Assembly (NCBI RefSeq): GCF_034674885.1
Contig: NZ_JAUCDS010000014.1
Coordinates: forward strand, 16,861-80,860
Source: Castellaniella sp034674885
GTDB taxonomy: Bacteria > Pseudomonadota > Gammaproteobacteria > Burkholderiales > Burkholderiaceae_B
DNA length: 64,000 nt
Direction: 5' to 3'
This document shows, in pieces, positions 18,625 through 27,259 of the stretch. The notes beneath the pieces are model-generated. The model was given only the letters and a program-made list of their open reading frames with translations. It was not told the DNA's origin and ran no database searches. The position numbers and the translations under genes were made by a program. Every line of letters starts with the position of its first letter. Position 1 is the stretch's first letter.

Positions 18625-19902
18625 TCACAGCGCGGCAAACACCCGGTCGGCGGCATCCAGCGTTGCCTGAATGACGGTGTCGTCGTGGGTGATGGACACG
18701 AAGCCGGCCTCGAAGGCCGACGGCGCGAAATGGACGCCGGCATCCAGCATGCCGTGAAAGAAGCGCTTGAAAGCGTCCTGATCGCAGGCGGAGACTTCCG
18801 CCAGGCTGGTCGGGACGTGGTCGCGGAAATAGATCCCGAACAGCCCGCCCTGCCAGTCGCCGCTGAAGGCCACGCCGTGTTTGCGTGCGCTTTCCACCAG
18901 CCCCTGGATCAGTTTTCCGGTCTGCGCGTGCAGCCGGTCATGGAAGCCGGGTTCCGCCAGGCGGCGCAGCGTCACCAGCCCGGCGGCCACGGCCACCGGG
19001 TTGCCCGACAGCGTGCCGGCCTGGTAGACGGCGCCCAGCGGCGCGATGTCGGCCATCACGTCGGCGCGACCGCCAAATGCGCCCACCGGCATGCCGCCGC
19101 CGATGATCTTGGCCAGTGTCGTCAGGTCTGGCGTGATGCCGGTGAGGCCCTGCACGCCTTGCGGCCCGACGCGCAGCCCGGTCATCACCTCGTCGAAGAT
19201 CAGCAGGGCGCCATACCGGGTGCACAGGGCGCGCAGGCCTTCCAGGAATCCGGGGGCGGGGCGCACCAGGTTCATGTTGCCCGCCATGGGCTCGACGATG
19301 ATGCAGGCGATTTCGTCGGGGTATTGCGCGAAGGCGGCTTCGACGGCGCCCAGGTCGTTGTAGTCCAGCACCAGCGTGTGCTGCACGAATTCGGGGGGCA
19401 CGCCGGCCGAGGACGGGTTGCCGAAGGTCAGCATGCCCGATCCCGCCTTGACCAGCAGGCTGTCGGAATGGCCGTGGTAGCAGCCTTCGAACTTGATGAT
19501 CTTGTGGCGGCCCGTGTGCCCCCGCGCCAGGCGGATGGCGGACATGGTGGCCTCGGTGCCCGAGCTGACCAGCCGTACCTGTTCGATGGACGGGATGCGG
19601 TCGATGATGGCTTCGGCGATCTGGATCTCGGCCTCGGTCGGGGCGCCGAAGGACAGGCCGTCCTCGGCAGCGGCCTGCACGGCGCGGATGACTTCGGGGT
19701 CGGCGTGGCCCAGGATGGCCGGCCCCCAGGAACCGATGTAGTCGATATAGCGGGTGCCCTCGGCATCCCACAGGTAGGGGCCCTGGGCGCGCTGGATGAA
19801 CGGCGGTGTGCCGCCCACCGACCGGAAGGCGCGCACGGGGGAATTGACGCCGCCGGGAATGGCGCGGCTGGCGCGTTCGAACAGTTCAGTATTGCGGGAC
19901 AT
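18625..19902 (-). CDS. hemL: Glutamate-1-semialdehyde 2,1-aminomutase HemL
   Basis: HemL is the PLP-dependent enzyme that converts glutamate-1-semialdehyde to 5-aminolevulinate for heme synthesis. The 425 residues begin RNTELFERASRAIPGGVNSP, as in the family, and show the PLP-lysine segment TTLAKIIGGGMPVGAFGG and the aspartate segment LIFDEVMTGLRVG. It sits 22 bases after thiE on the same strand and is likely cotranscribed with thiD-thiE. Confidence 0.97.
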   Translation of the reverse strand: MSRNTELFERASRAIPGGVNSPVRAFRSVGGTPPFIQRAQGPYLWDAEGTRYIDYIGSWGPAILGHADPEVIRAVQAAAEDGLSFGAPTEAEIQIAEAIIDRIPSIEQVRLVSSGTEATMSAIRLARGHTGRHKIIKFEGCYHGHSDSLLVKAGSGMLTFGNPSSAGVPPEFVQHTLVLDYNDLGAVEAAFAQYPDEIACIIVEPMAGNMNLVRPAPGFLEGLRALCTRYGALLIFDEVMTGLRVGPQGVQGLTGITPDLTTLAKIIGGGMPVGAFGGRADVMADIAPLGAVYQAGTLSGNPVAVAAGLVTLRRLAEPGFHDRLHAQTGKLIQGLVESARKHGVAFSGDWQGGLFGIYFRDHVPTSLAEVSACDQDAFKRFFHGMLDAGVHFAPSAFEAGFVSITHDDTVIQATLDAADRVFAAL

Positions 19903-19924
19903 GGATCAGTTCCGTTGAATGGAG

Positions 19925-20569
19925 TCAGGAAAACAGTGCGCTGCAGCGCAGGGCGGCCTCGCGGACGTCGGCGGCTTCGAACAGGGCGCTGATCACGGCG
20001 ATGCTGTCAGCACCGGCCTGGATGACCGGGGCGGCGTTATCGGGGCCGATGCCGCCGATGGCCACGACGGCAGGGCGTGGTGTGCGCTGGTCGGCCAGCA
20101 ATCGCCCGGCGCGGACGTGGTCCAGCGTGGCGCGCACGGCGTCGGGCTTGACGGCCGAGGGGTACAGTGCGCCAAAGGCTATGTAGTCTACCCCGTCCTG
20201 CAGATGCCGGCGGGCCAGTTCGGGTTGGTCGTAGCAGGAACTGCCAATCAGCGTGTCCGGCCCCAGGGCACGGCGAACGGAGCCGATGTCGGCATCGTCC
20301 TTGCCCAGGTGCACGCCGTCGGCGCCCAGGTCGGCCGCCAGCCGCCAGTCGTCGTTGATGATCAGCGGCAGATGCAGCCGCAGGCACAAGTCGCGCACGG
20401 CAGCGGCCTGGGCGCGGCGTTCGTGGTCCGTGCCGTGTTTGCGCCGCCATTGCAGTGCCTGCATGCCGCCGGCATGGGCCTGTTCGATGGCGGCCAGCAG
20501 GCGGCCGGTGTCTGCCCAGTCGGGCGTGACCCCATACAGGCCACGTGGAAAGCGCGTGTTCGTCGTCAT
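19925..20569 (-). CDS. thiE: Thiamine-phosphate synthase ThiE
   Basis: ThiE joins hydroxymethylpyrimidine diphosphate to the thiazole phosphate. The ATG at 20569 gives 214 residues, of usual length, beginning TTNTRFPRGLYGVTPD; a longer frame upstream lies inside thiD. TIM-barrel landmarks include LIINDDWRLAADLGADGVHLG and the C-terminal phosphate-binding AIGGIGPDNAAPVIQAGAD. The start overlaps the thiD stop by four bases, consistent with coupled translation. Confidence 0.95.
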   Translation of the reverse strand: MTTNTRFPRGLYGVTPDWADTGRLLAAIEQAHAGGMQALQWRRKHGTDHERRAQAAAVRDLCLRLHLPLIINDDWRLAADLGADGVHLGKDDADIGSVRRALGPDTLIGSSCYDQPELARRHLQDGVDYIAFGALYPSAVKPDAVRATLDHVRAGRLLADQRTPRPAVVAIGGIGPDNAAPVIQAGADSIAVISALFEAADVREAALRCSALFS

Positions 20570-21378
20570 GATGTGGTGTGGTGCTGCAGGATGTGCTGGC
20601 CCATGCCGGGGTGGAAAGGATGCGCCATCAGGGGGGCCGCTGCGGCGACGGCCTGCTGGACGGCCTCGGAAGGATCCAGGCCGCGCGCCAGCAGGCAGGC
20701 CAGGACGGTGGCCAGCAGGCTGTCGCCATCGCTGGCGCGCACCGGCGCCGAGGACCAGGGCCAGCGGCGGCTGGCCTGGCCCTGCGAATGCAGCGTCAGG
20801 CCGTTCAGGCCGGCGCTGAGGGCGGCGTTGCTGCACAGCACGTGATCGGCGCCCAGTTCCAGCAGGGCCTGGACGGGATCGTCGGCACCGGTGGCCGACA
20901 GCAGACCCTGGCTGGCCCACTGTTCGGGCAGCGCGGCATCCACGATCACCAGCCGGGCCTGGGGCACCAGCAGGTCCAGCAGGGCGCTCAGCGTGTCTTC
21001 GGGGTCCAGGTCGTCCAGGTCTGGCATCGAGGGTGGCACGCCCAGCTGCAGCACCAGGGGCAGGGTGGCGTAGTCGGCAGCGATCTGCGCCAGCACGGCG
21101 ATGGTTTCCGGATCGTATTGCGGACCGATCTTCAGGGCGCCGATGGCCATGTCTTCCAGCAGACAGCGGGCTTGATCGTCGATCAGTTCGGGCGACAGCC
21201 GCTGGATGGATTCCGTCCCGCTCGTGTCCTGAACGTGGATGGCGGTCACCACCGAACCCGCGTGCATGCCCATCCGGGCGCAGATGACCGCGTCGATCGG
21301 CAGGTTACTGGCGCCGCTGGGGTCGAAAGAACCGAAAATCAGGGGCAGGGAGAGGGTGGAAACGAGAGGCGAGGCCAT
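20566..21378 (-). CDS. thiD: Hydroxymethylpyrimidine/phosphomethylpyrimidine kinase ThiD
   Basis: ThiD phosphorylates the pyrimidine moiety twice in thiamine synthesis. The 270 residues are ribokinase-like, with FGSFDPSGASNLPIDAVICA at the N-terminus and the catalytic-site region RASDGDSLLATVLACLLARG near the C-terminus. The conserved C-terminal GTGC-type motif is altered to SDGDS, somewhat divergent from the family. No TPP aptamer is visible upstream, unlike thiC. Confidence 0.88.
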   Translation of the reverse strand: MASPLVSTLSLPLIFGSFDPSGASNLPIDAVICARMGMHAGSVVTAIHVQDTSGTESIQRLSPELIDDQARCLLEDMAIGALKIGPQYDPETIAVLAQIAADYATLPLVLQLGVPPSMPDLDDLDPEDTLSALLDLLVPQARLVIVDAALPEQWASQGLLSATGADDPVQALLELGADHVLCSNAALSAGLNGLTLHSQGQASRRWPWSSAPVRASDGDSLLATVLACLLARGLDPSEAVQQAVAAAAPLMAHPFHPGMGQHILQHHTTS

Positions 21379-21426
21379 GGGTGCGGACAGCAGACCGGCA
21401 GCGAGGCCGGCGGATTAGGTACTATG

Positions 21427-21446
21427 GCATCCATTCTAATGGATGC
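21427..21446. other. Short hairpin in the thiD/rubredoxin divergent region
   Basis: GCATCCAT-TCTA-ATGGATGC is a perfect 8-bp stem between the divergent thiD and rubredoxin genes. It could be an operator or a leader structure. No further evidence. Confidence 0.35.
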
Positions 21447-21491
21447 GGCCTGCCGATGACCGGGTGGGCCTGTTGTGAGGCTGGGATAGTC

Positions 21492-21656
21492 ATGCGGACC
21501 TGGATGTGTCTGATTTGCGGTTGGATCTACGACGAGGCGGCCGGCTTTCCGGAAGACGGAATCGCACCCGGAACCCGGTGGGAAGACGTTCCGCCCAACT
21601 GGGTGTGTCCCGAATGCGGCGCTCGCAAGGAAGACTTCGAACTGATCGAGATCTGA
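21492..21656 (+). CDS. rubA: Rubredoxin
   Basis: A 54-residue electron carrier with one Fe(Cys)4 centre. The two CxxC motifs are C6-LI-C9-G and C39-PE-C42-G, with the aromatic and glycine positions of the fold in between (GWIYDEAAGFPEDGIAPGT). The ATG at 21492 is chosen because the frame upstream to 21381 is unrelated to rubredoxin. It heads a run with yqgE and ruvX; redox partner unknown. Confidence 0.96.
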   Translation: MRTWMCLICGWIYDEAAGFPEDGIAPGTRWEDVPPNWVCPECGARKEDFELIEI

Positions 21657-21700
21657 TACTCTAGTCATATGGGCCGCAAGGCCGGACTCAGGGGACTGCC

Positions 21701-22297
21701 ATGACGACGGAAATGCATGATTCCGACACTCGTTCGCGTATCGATCTGTCCCGACAGTTTCTGCTGGCCATGCCGGGCATGGTGTCCGGCGAACTGGCCA
21801 ATACGGTGATCTACGTCTGCGAACACACCGAACACGGGGCGCTGGGCCTGGTGATCAACCGTCCCACGGACCTCACCATCGGCGATTTGCTGCAGCGCAT
21901 CGATCTGCCGCTCTCGCTGGAAATCGGTCCGGTGCGCGAATCGCCCGTGTTTTTCGGCGGTCCGGTGCAGACCGACCGGGGCTTTGTCCTGCATGTGCCC
22001 CGGGGGGAATACAGTTCCAGCATTCCGCTGGGCGAGGACGTCGCGCTGACCACGTCGCGCGATGTACTGCAGGACGTCGCGGCCGGGCATGGTCCGGCCC
22101 ACCTGCTGGTGACGCTGGGCTATGCGGGGTGGGGCGCGGGGCAGCTCGAAGACGAACTGGCCCGCAATGCCTGGCTCAATGTGCTGGCATCCCACGAAGT
22201 CCTGTTCGATACGCCGGCCGAACAGCGCTACGATGCCGCCCTGGCTCAGCTGGGCATCCGCTCGTCCATGCTGACGGGCGATGCCGGCCATGCCTGA
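21701..22297 (+). CDS. yqgE: YqgE/AlgH family protein
   Basis: 198 residues of the UPF0301 family. The motifs are clear: SRQFLLAMPGMVSGELANTVIYVCEH at the N-terminus, GALGLVINRP, and the C-terminal LGYAGWGAGQLEDELARNAWL. The biochemical role is unknown; AlgH was linked to alginate gene regulation in Pseudomonas. It precedes and overlaps ruvX, the usual pairing. Confidence 0.95.
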   Translation: MTTEMHDSDTRSRIDLSRQFLLAMPGMVSGELANTVIYVCEHTEHGALGLVINRPTDLTIGDLLQRIDLPLSLEIGPVRESPVFFGGPVQTDRGFVLHVPRGEYSSSIPLGEDVALTTSRDVLQDVAAGHGPAHLLVTLGYAGWGAGQLEDELARNAWLNVLASHEVLFDTPAEQRYDAALAQLGIRSSMLTGDAGHA

Positions 22298-22733
22298 AGA
22301 AGTCCTGCTGGCCTTCGATTTCGGGCTGAAGAAGATCGGGGTCGCCGTCGGCAATACGCTGACGGCGCAGGCCCGGCCCTTGTGCATCCTGACGCCTGCC
22401 ACGCGTGACCAGCGCTTTGCCCGGATTCAGGCGCTGCTGGACGAGTGGCAGCCGGATCGGGTGGTCGTCGGCCTGCCCCTGACGCTCGATGGCAGCGAGC
22501 AGCCGGCGTCCCGCAACAGCCGTCGCTTCGCGCATCAGCTGGAAGGCCGTTTCCGCCTGCGGGTGGAATTGGTGGATGAACGCGGCTCCAGCCTGGAAGC
22601 CCAGCGCATCCTGGGGTCGAACGACCCCGACGACGCGATGGCGGCGGCCGTCATCCTGCAGCGATACCTGGACCGGCAATCGGGCCGTCCCGATGGGGCG
22701 GGCGACCTGGCCCGGGTTCCCGTGCGCCGCTAG
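22290..22733 (+). CDS. ruvX: Holliday junction resolvase-like protein RuvX (YqgF)
   Basis: A small RNase-H-fold nuclease implicated in 16S rRNA maturation and possibly junction resolution. From ATG 22290 there are 147 residues, starting MPEEVLLAFDFGLKKIG; an ATG at 22281 adds three residues and cannot be excluded. The catalytic Asp is in AFDFG, with VVGLPLTLDGS and LVDERGSS following. It overlaps the end of yqgE by 8 bases. Confidence 0.94.
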   Translation: MPEEVLLAFDFGLKKIGVAVGNTLTAQARPLCILTPATRDQRFARIQALLDEWQPDRVVVGLPLTLDGSEQPASRNSRRFAHQLEGRFRLRVELVDERGSSLEAQRILGSNDPDDAMAAAVILQRYLDRQSGRPDGAGDLARVPVRR

Positions 22734-22829
22734 CACTGGTCGACACGCGGACTTGAGTCCGGCATCTGCGCGAAGGACTGCGGGTATGATGGGCGGCGTT
22801 GCCCGGGCTGGCCGGGCATGGGAGAGCCT

Positions 22830-23573
22830 GTGGCGCCATTGCTGTTCCTTGTCCGATTGATACTGGTGCTGGCCTGGATTGCGCTGGGCTTGCTGGTGGA
22901 ATTACTGGTGTTTCCCTGCCTGTCCCGCGTCAGGCGCCGGGCCGTGGTCGGTGCGTGGTCCAGGGGCCTGCTGGTCCTGTGCGGCGTTCGCGTGCGCGTT
23001 CAGGGGCAGCCGATGCTGCAGGGGGCCGTGTTGTGGGTGGCCAATCACGTATCCTGGGTGGACATCTTTGTCCTGAACAGCGTGCGCACCACCTCTTTCG
23101 TGGCCAAGAGCGATATCCGGCGCTGGCCGGTGATCGGCCTGCTGGTGGCCTGGGCGGGCACGCTGTTCATCGACCGGCGTCATCGGCAGGCGGTTCGCGA
23201 AGCCGGCCGCCAGATGGCCGCCTGCTTTCAGCAGGGAGACGTGGTGGGGCTGTTTCCGGAAGGCACCACCACGGACGGCGGGGACATCCTGCCGTTTCAT
23301 GCGGGGCTTTTCGAAGCGGCTGTGCAGTGCGCCGTCCCCGTCCAGCCGGTGGCCTTGCGATTTTTGCGGGGCGGGCGTCGCGCCCCGGAGCTGGCCTTTG
23401 TCGGGGAACAGACGCTGGCGGCCAATCTGTGGTTCCTGCTGGGGGCCTGGGGGGTCGTGGTGGAATGTGAATTCCTGCCCTTGATCGATCCCGCCGAGCA
23501 TCTGGGCCGCGGCCATCTGGCGCATCGGACGCATGCAGCCGTGCGCCGGGCTGTGGCGGGTTCAGGCGGCTGA
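22830..23573 (+). CDS. plsC: 1-acyl-sn-glycerol-3-phosphate acyltransferase (PlsC type)
   Basis: A membrane acyltransferase that makes phosphatidic acid from lysophosphatidic acid. The catalytic NHVSWVD (HX4D) box is near residue 70 and the substrate-binding FPEGTT box near 145, after an N-terminal membrane span. I prefer the GTG at 22830, which has GGGAGAG a few bases upstream, over the ATG at 22818, which has no ribosome binding site; this gives 247 residues. It faces apaH tail to tail. Confidence 0.9.
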   Translation: MAPLLFLVRLILVLAWIALGLLVELLVFPCLSRVRRRAVVGAWSRGLLVLCGVRVRVQGQPMLQGAVLWVANHVSWVDIFVLNSVRTTSFVAKSDIRRWPVIGLLVAWAGTLFIDRRHRQAVREAGRQMAACFQQGDVVGLFPEGTTTDGGDILPFHAGLFEAAVQCAVPVQPVALRFLRGGRRAPELAFVGEQTLAANLWFLLGAWGVVVECEFLPLIDPAEHLGRGHLAHRTHAAVRRAVAGSGG

Positions 23574-23577
23574 TTGG

Positions 23578-24396
23578 TTAGCGGCAGTCCGCGCAGTCCT
23601 GCTGGATCAGCTGATGATCGCGCAGGCGCAGGGCGGTCAGGGATCGTCCCCAGACGCAGCCGGTGTCCAGGCAGATGCTGTCAGGCCTGATGTTCAGGCC
23701 CAGGGCAGACCAGTGGCCAAAGACCACGGGTTCGCCTGGATCGCGGCGCCCCGGCAGTTCGAACCAGGGGTGCAGGTCGTGGCCGGCGTTCGGGCCGCCC
23801 TTGTGGCGAAAGTCCATGCTGCCGTCCGCATGACAGACCCGCATGCGCGTCAGCGCATTGACGATCACCCGCATGCGCGCCGGACCGCGCAGGGCGTCGT
23901 CCCATCGCAGCGGTTCTTCGCCGTATAGATCGTGCACCGCCTGGGGCCAGCTGTCCTGGCGCAGGGCGGTTTCGATTTCCCGCGCCAGGGACTGGGCCTG
24001 ATCCAGAGTCCAGGCAGGCAGAATGCCGGCATGGACCATGACGTGGCCGCGATCGCGCACCATCAGCGGGCGGTGACGCAGCCAGTCCACGAGCTCGTCT
24101 CGATCGGGAGCATCCAGAATGTCCTGGAGCGTGTCGGATTTGCCGTATTTGCGCACGCCGGCAACGACCGCCAGCAGATGCAGGTCGTGGTTGCCCAGGA
24201 TCACACGGGCCCGGTCGCCCAGGCTGCGGATCAGCCGCAGAGCCCCCAGGGAGTCCGGCCCCCGATTGACCAGGTCGCCTGCGAACCAGATCTCGGTGTC
24301 GGGTCGGGACAGTGCGGGATGTGCCAGCAGCACCCGCAGGGCGCCCGTGCAACCCTGCACGTCGCCGACGACCCAGACGTCTTTCGCGCTGGTCAT
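23578..24396 (-). CDS. apaH: Symmetrical bis(5'-nucleosyl)-tetraphosphatase ApaH
   Basis: ApaH hydrolyses Ap4A and can remove Np4 caps from RNA. From ATG 24396 there are 272 residues with the metallophosphoesterase motifs WVVGDVQG, FAGDLVNRGPDS, LGNHDLH and VMVHAGI, then FGHWSALG. It overlaps the lptG stop by four bases (ATGA), so the two are probably cotranscribed. Confidence 0.96.
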   Translation of the reverse strand: MTSAKDVWVVGDVQGCTGALRVLLAHPALSRPDTEIWFAGDLVNRGPDSLGALRLIRSLGDRARVILGNHDLHLLAVVAGVRKYGKSDTLQDILDAPDRDELVDWLRHRPLMVRDRGHVMVHAGILPAWTLDQAQSLAREIETALRQDSWPQAVHDLYGEEPLRWDDALRGPARMRVIVNALTRMRVCHADGSMDFRHKGGPNAGHDLHPWFELPGRRDPGEPVVFGHWSALGLNIRPDSICLDTGCVWGRSLTALRLRDHQLIQQDCADCR

Positions 24397-25568
24397 GCGG
24401 GCCTGCTTTCCAGGCGTTTCTGGCGCCACCAGAGCGCCAGAGGATGGCGGTGTTCCATGGCCAGCAATGCGAAGAGCGCCAGACACAGGCCCAGCAGGCT
24501 GGGCACCAGCGCCGTGGCCCAGGGAGGCCAGTCGCCCAGCATGCCGGCATTCAGCGCCAGCTGGTTCAGCATGAAAAAGCCCACCCCCAGGATGATCCCC
24601 AGGAACACCTTGGGGCCGACCCCGCCGCGCCGGGTCTGCATGAAGCCGATGGGCGCGGCAATGGTCATCATGACCAGCAGCGTGAAGGGATAGGCGATCT
24701 TGCGCCACAGGGCGACTTCCTGGCGGTCGGTCTGCAGGTGGTTGTTGCGCAGGTACTGTATATAGTCCAGCAGATCGGTGATCGCCATGCGTTCCGGGGT
24801 CAGGATGCGAGCGATCAGCCGTTCCGGGGTGAGGGACGTCGGGATGCTGCGTTCGTCCAGGTGCCGGACTTCAGCGACGGGCGTGGTGGGCACGCGCGCA
24901 TCCGCCAGGGCGCTGGCCGGCCGAGGGTGCACCAGGGTTTCGGTCAGATCCTGCAGATTCAGCCGGCCTTGCCCGAATTGCCCGGTCTTGGCCTGGACGT
25001 AGGCCTGCAAGGAATCGTCCGGGCGGAATTCATACAGGATGATTCCCTGAACCCGGCCCTGGCCGTCCAGGCTGTGGATGTTGATGATGCGCGTGCCGCC
25101 GCTGGCGTCGCTTTCCTTGAACCAGTATCCGCTGGACAGGCGTCCGCCATCGGTGCGTCCCAGCAGCGCCAGGCGGGATTCGCTGCCCCGCAGTTCTGCG
25201 GCGGGTGTGATGTATTCCGACAGGATGTAGGCCCCCAGGACCAGGGGGATGGTGATCAGCCACAAGGCGGCCAGCAGTTTCATGCCGCTGACGCCGGAAG
25301 CCCGCAGGATGGTCAGTTCATTGCGTTGGGCCAGCCCGGCCAGGGCCAGCACCGCGCCGATCAGCAGGCCGATGGGCAGCAGTTCGTACAGGTGGTTGGG
25401 TAGATCCAGCGCCTGCAGGTAGAACAGGTTCAGCAGTGAAAGCCGTTCGCCGACCTTGTCCAGGCCTTCGATCAGGGCGAAGAACATGAACAGACCCACG
25501 AGCGCCACCAGCACGACGGTCGTCGATCGGTAGATTTCGCGGGCGAGGTACTGTCGGGCCGTGCGCAT
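24393..25568 (-). CDS. lptG: LPS export ABC transporter permease LptG
   Basis: LptG is one of two permeases (with LptF) that extract lipopolysaccharide from the inner membrane. From ATG 25568 there are 391 residues starting MRTARQYLAREIYRST, with three N-terminal membrane spans, a periplasmic beta-jellyroll domain, and three C-terminal spans (PFTLLVMMTIAAPIGFMQTRRGGVG). Another in-frame ATG lies at 25595. Usually lptF is immediately adjacent; here the upstream neighbour is mtgA and lptF is not in the window. The C-terminal features fit LptG better than LptF. Confidence 0.9.
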   Translation of the reverse strand: MRTARQYLAREIYRSTTVVLVALVGLFMFFALIEGLDKVGERLSLLNLFYLQALDLPNHLYELLPIGLLIGAVLALAGLAQRNELTILRASGVSGMKLLAALWLITIPLVLGAYILSEYITPAAELRGSESRLALLGRTDGGRLSSGYWFKESDASGGTRIINIHSLDGQGRVQGIILYEFRPDDSLQAYVQAKTGQFGQGRLNLQDLTETLVHPRPASALADARVPTTPVAEVRHLDERSIPTSLTPERLIARILTPERMAITDLLDYIQYLRNNHLQTDRQEVALWRKIAYPFTLLVMMTIAAPIGFMQTRRGGVGPKVFLGIILGVGFFMLNQLALNAGMLGDWPPWATALVPSLLGLCLALFALLAMEHRHPLALWWRQKRLESRPA

Positions 25569-25659
25569 GGGTCGGACTGCGGGGGAAAACCTCAATAGTA
25601 CCCTGAACCCCGTCCCGGTCCGCAGCGCCCGCCTGCCGCCCGGCCTGTTCAGAGGTTCA

Positions 25660-26364
25660 TCAGGGGACGGCGACCTGCGACATGCGTGCCCGCACCGTGG
25701 CGGCGCGAGATCGCAGGTATCCAGTGGCGCCGCGCTGGTCGTAGTACGCCGGATTGGGCAGCATGGCGGCCAGTTGCGCAGCCTGGCTGCTGGACAGTCG
25801 TGCTGCGTCGGTCTTGAAGTAGTGGCGGGCGGCTGCCTGGGCGCCGAAGGTGGCGGTGCCCCATTGGGCCACGTTCAGGTAGAGCTCCAGGATGCGGCGC
25901 TTGCTCATCACCCCTTCGATCATGTAGGTCAGGATCAATTCCTGGCCCTTGCGCAGGTAGTTGCGCGAGTTCGACAGGAACAGGTTCTTGGCCAGCTGCT
26001 GCGTGATCGTGGAGCCGCCGCGCCGGCGATTGTGGCCCAGGGATTCCTGGCGTTGGTTATAGCGCCAGGCCTTGCGGATGGCGTCCCATTCGACGCCATC
26101 GTGTTCCACGAAGCCTGAATCCTCGGATGCGATGACGGCGCGCTTCAGGTTGACGCTGATGCGGGCGTAGGGCACCCATTCGTGATTCAGCCGAGCCTCG
26201 GGGTCGCGGGCCCGCAGCGCCGACAGTGTGTCCTGCATGACCGGCGTGTTGGACGGATTGCGGAAATTGAACCAGACCACCATGCCCAGCAGCCCGATCT
26301 GATACAGGAACCCGGCGCACAGGGCCGTCAGCACGATTGTGGTGATCAGGCGGCGCGGGCTCAT
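25660..26364 (-). CDS. mtgA: Monofunctional biosynthetic peptidoglycan transglycosylase MtgA
   Basis: MtgA is a GT51 lipid II polymerase without a transpeptidase domain. The 234 residues have an N-terminal membrane anchor (about 8-30) and GT51 motifs: the catalytic Glu in AVIASEDSGFVEHDG, RRGGSTITQQLAKNLFLS, and KRRILELYLNVAQWG. Its start overlaps the end of the TonB-like gene by four bases. Confidence 0.96.
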   Translation of the reverse strand: MSPRRLITTIVLTALCAGFLYQIGLLGMVVWFNFRNPSNTPVMQDTLSALRARDPEARLNHEWVPYARISVNLKRAVIASEDSGFVEHDGVEWDAIRKAWRYNQRQESLGHNRRRGGSTITQQLAKNLFLSNSRNYLRKGQELILTYMIEGVMSKRRILELYLNVAQWGTATFGAQAAARHYFKTDAARLSSSQAAQLAAMLPNPAYYDQRGATGYLRSRAATVRARMSQVAVP

Positions 26365-27254
26365 GGGGACGCCGTGTCCAATCCCGAGTGTGTGAAGTGC
26401 CAGGTCCGGGTGATGGCCAGGATGTCGGTGTGCGCGGCCAATTCCGGCGGCAGGGGTGGAAAGGGCGCTGCCAGCTCGACGATACGCCGCGCCGCGCTGT
26501 TCAGGATGGCCTGGCTGGAGGGCCGGTCAAAGCTGAGGTGGTCCAGCTGGCCATCGCGGCGGATGTACACGGTCAGCTGCAGGTCGCCGTAGATACGTCC
26601 GCGTGCTTCAGGCGGGTAGTGCTGCGTGCCGATCAGTTCGATGCGCTGGCGCCAGGCCTCGACGTACTGGGCGTAGTCCGCAGATTGCGTGGCCGGGGCG
26701 ACGAAGGTCTGCCGGGGCTGGGCGTTGTAGCGCTCGATCCTGTCCTTCAGCGCTGCGATCCGGGCGTTGAGCACCAGGCTGTCCTGCTGGCGGTCGTCGT
26801 CGCCGGGGTCGGCGCTTTGACCCAAGAGCTCGGGAGCGGATCGGGCTTGCGGCACTTGCTGGGCCGATTCCAGTTGTGTCAGCAGTTGGCGTTGTTCGGC
26901 TTCCAGTTCGGCCTGGCGGCGGCGCATGGCGGCCAGCACGATCTCATCGGCCTCGCCGTCGCTGGTGCGCGGCAGCGGCGATGCAGCCATGCCCGTGTCG
27001 TGTTCGCCGCCGCCGTCCAGGTTCTGCTGGGCCAGTGCCTGGGGCCGCAGCGGCGCCTGGTCGCTGCGGCTGTTGACCAGGGTGATCTCCAACGGGGATT
27101 CGTGGGTGGTCGAAGGCGGGGCGGCCGCCTGCCAGAGCAGCAACATCGCATGGGCGCACAGAGACAACAGCAGGGCCACCGCCATGCGGCTGCGGCCTTC
27201 GTGGCGGGGTTCCAGCAACTGCAGCGGCAGGGAGGAAGGCTGCGGCTGTGCCAT
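26361..27254 (-). CDS. TonB C-terminal-domain protein
   Basis: A bitopic periplasmic protein of 297 residues from ATG 27254. A membrane span lies at about 28-47 (ALLLSLCAHAMLLLWQAA). A central Gln/Glu/Arg-rich segment (about 105-145 and 160-185) should form coiled coil, and the TonB C-terminal fold follows (from about 210: YVEAWRQRIELIGTQHYPPEA ... GDLQLTVYIRRDGQL). It lacks the long Pro-Lys region of classical TonB, and no exbB-exbD is nearby, so it may be a TolA-like envelope linker rather than an iron-uptake energiser. It lies between the exonuclease gene and mtgA. Confidence 0.85.
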   Translation of the reverse strand: MAQPQPSSLPLQLLEPRHEGRSRMAVALLLSLCAHAMLLLWQAAAPPSTTHESPLEITLVNSRSDQAPLRPQALAQQNLDGGGEHDTGMAASPLPRTSDGEADEIVLAAMRRRQAELEAEQRQLLTQLESAQQVPQARSAPELLGQSADPGDDDRQQDSLVLNARIAALKDRIERYNAQPRQTFVAPATQSADYAQYVEAWRQRIELIGTQHYPPEARGRIYGDLQLTVYIRRDGQLDHLSFDRPSSQAILNSAARRIVELAAPFPPLPPELAAHTDILAITRTWHFTHSGLDTASP

Positions 27255-27259
27255 GTCAT

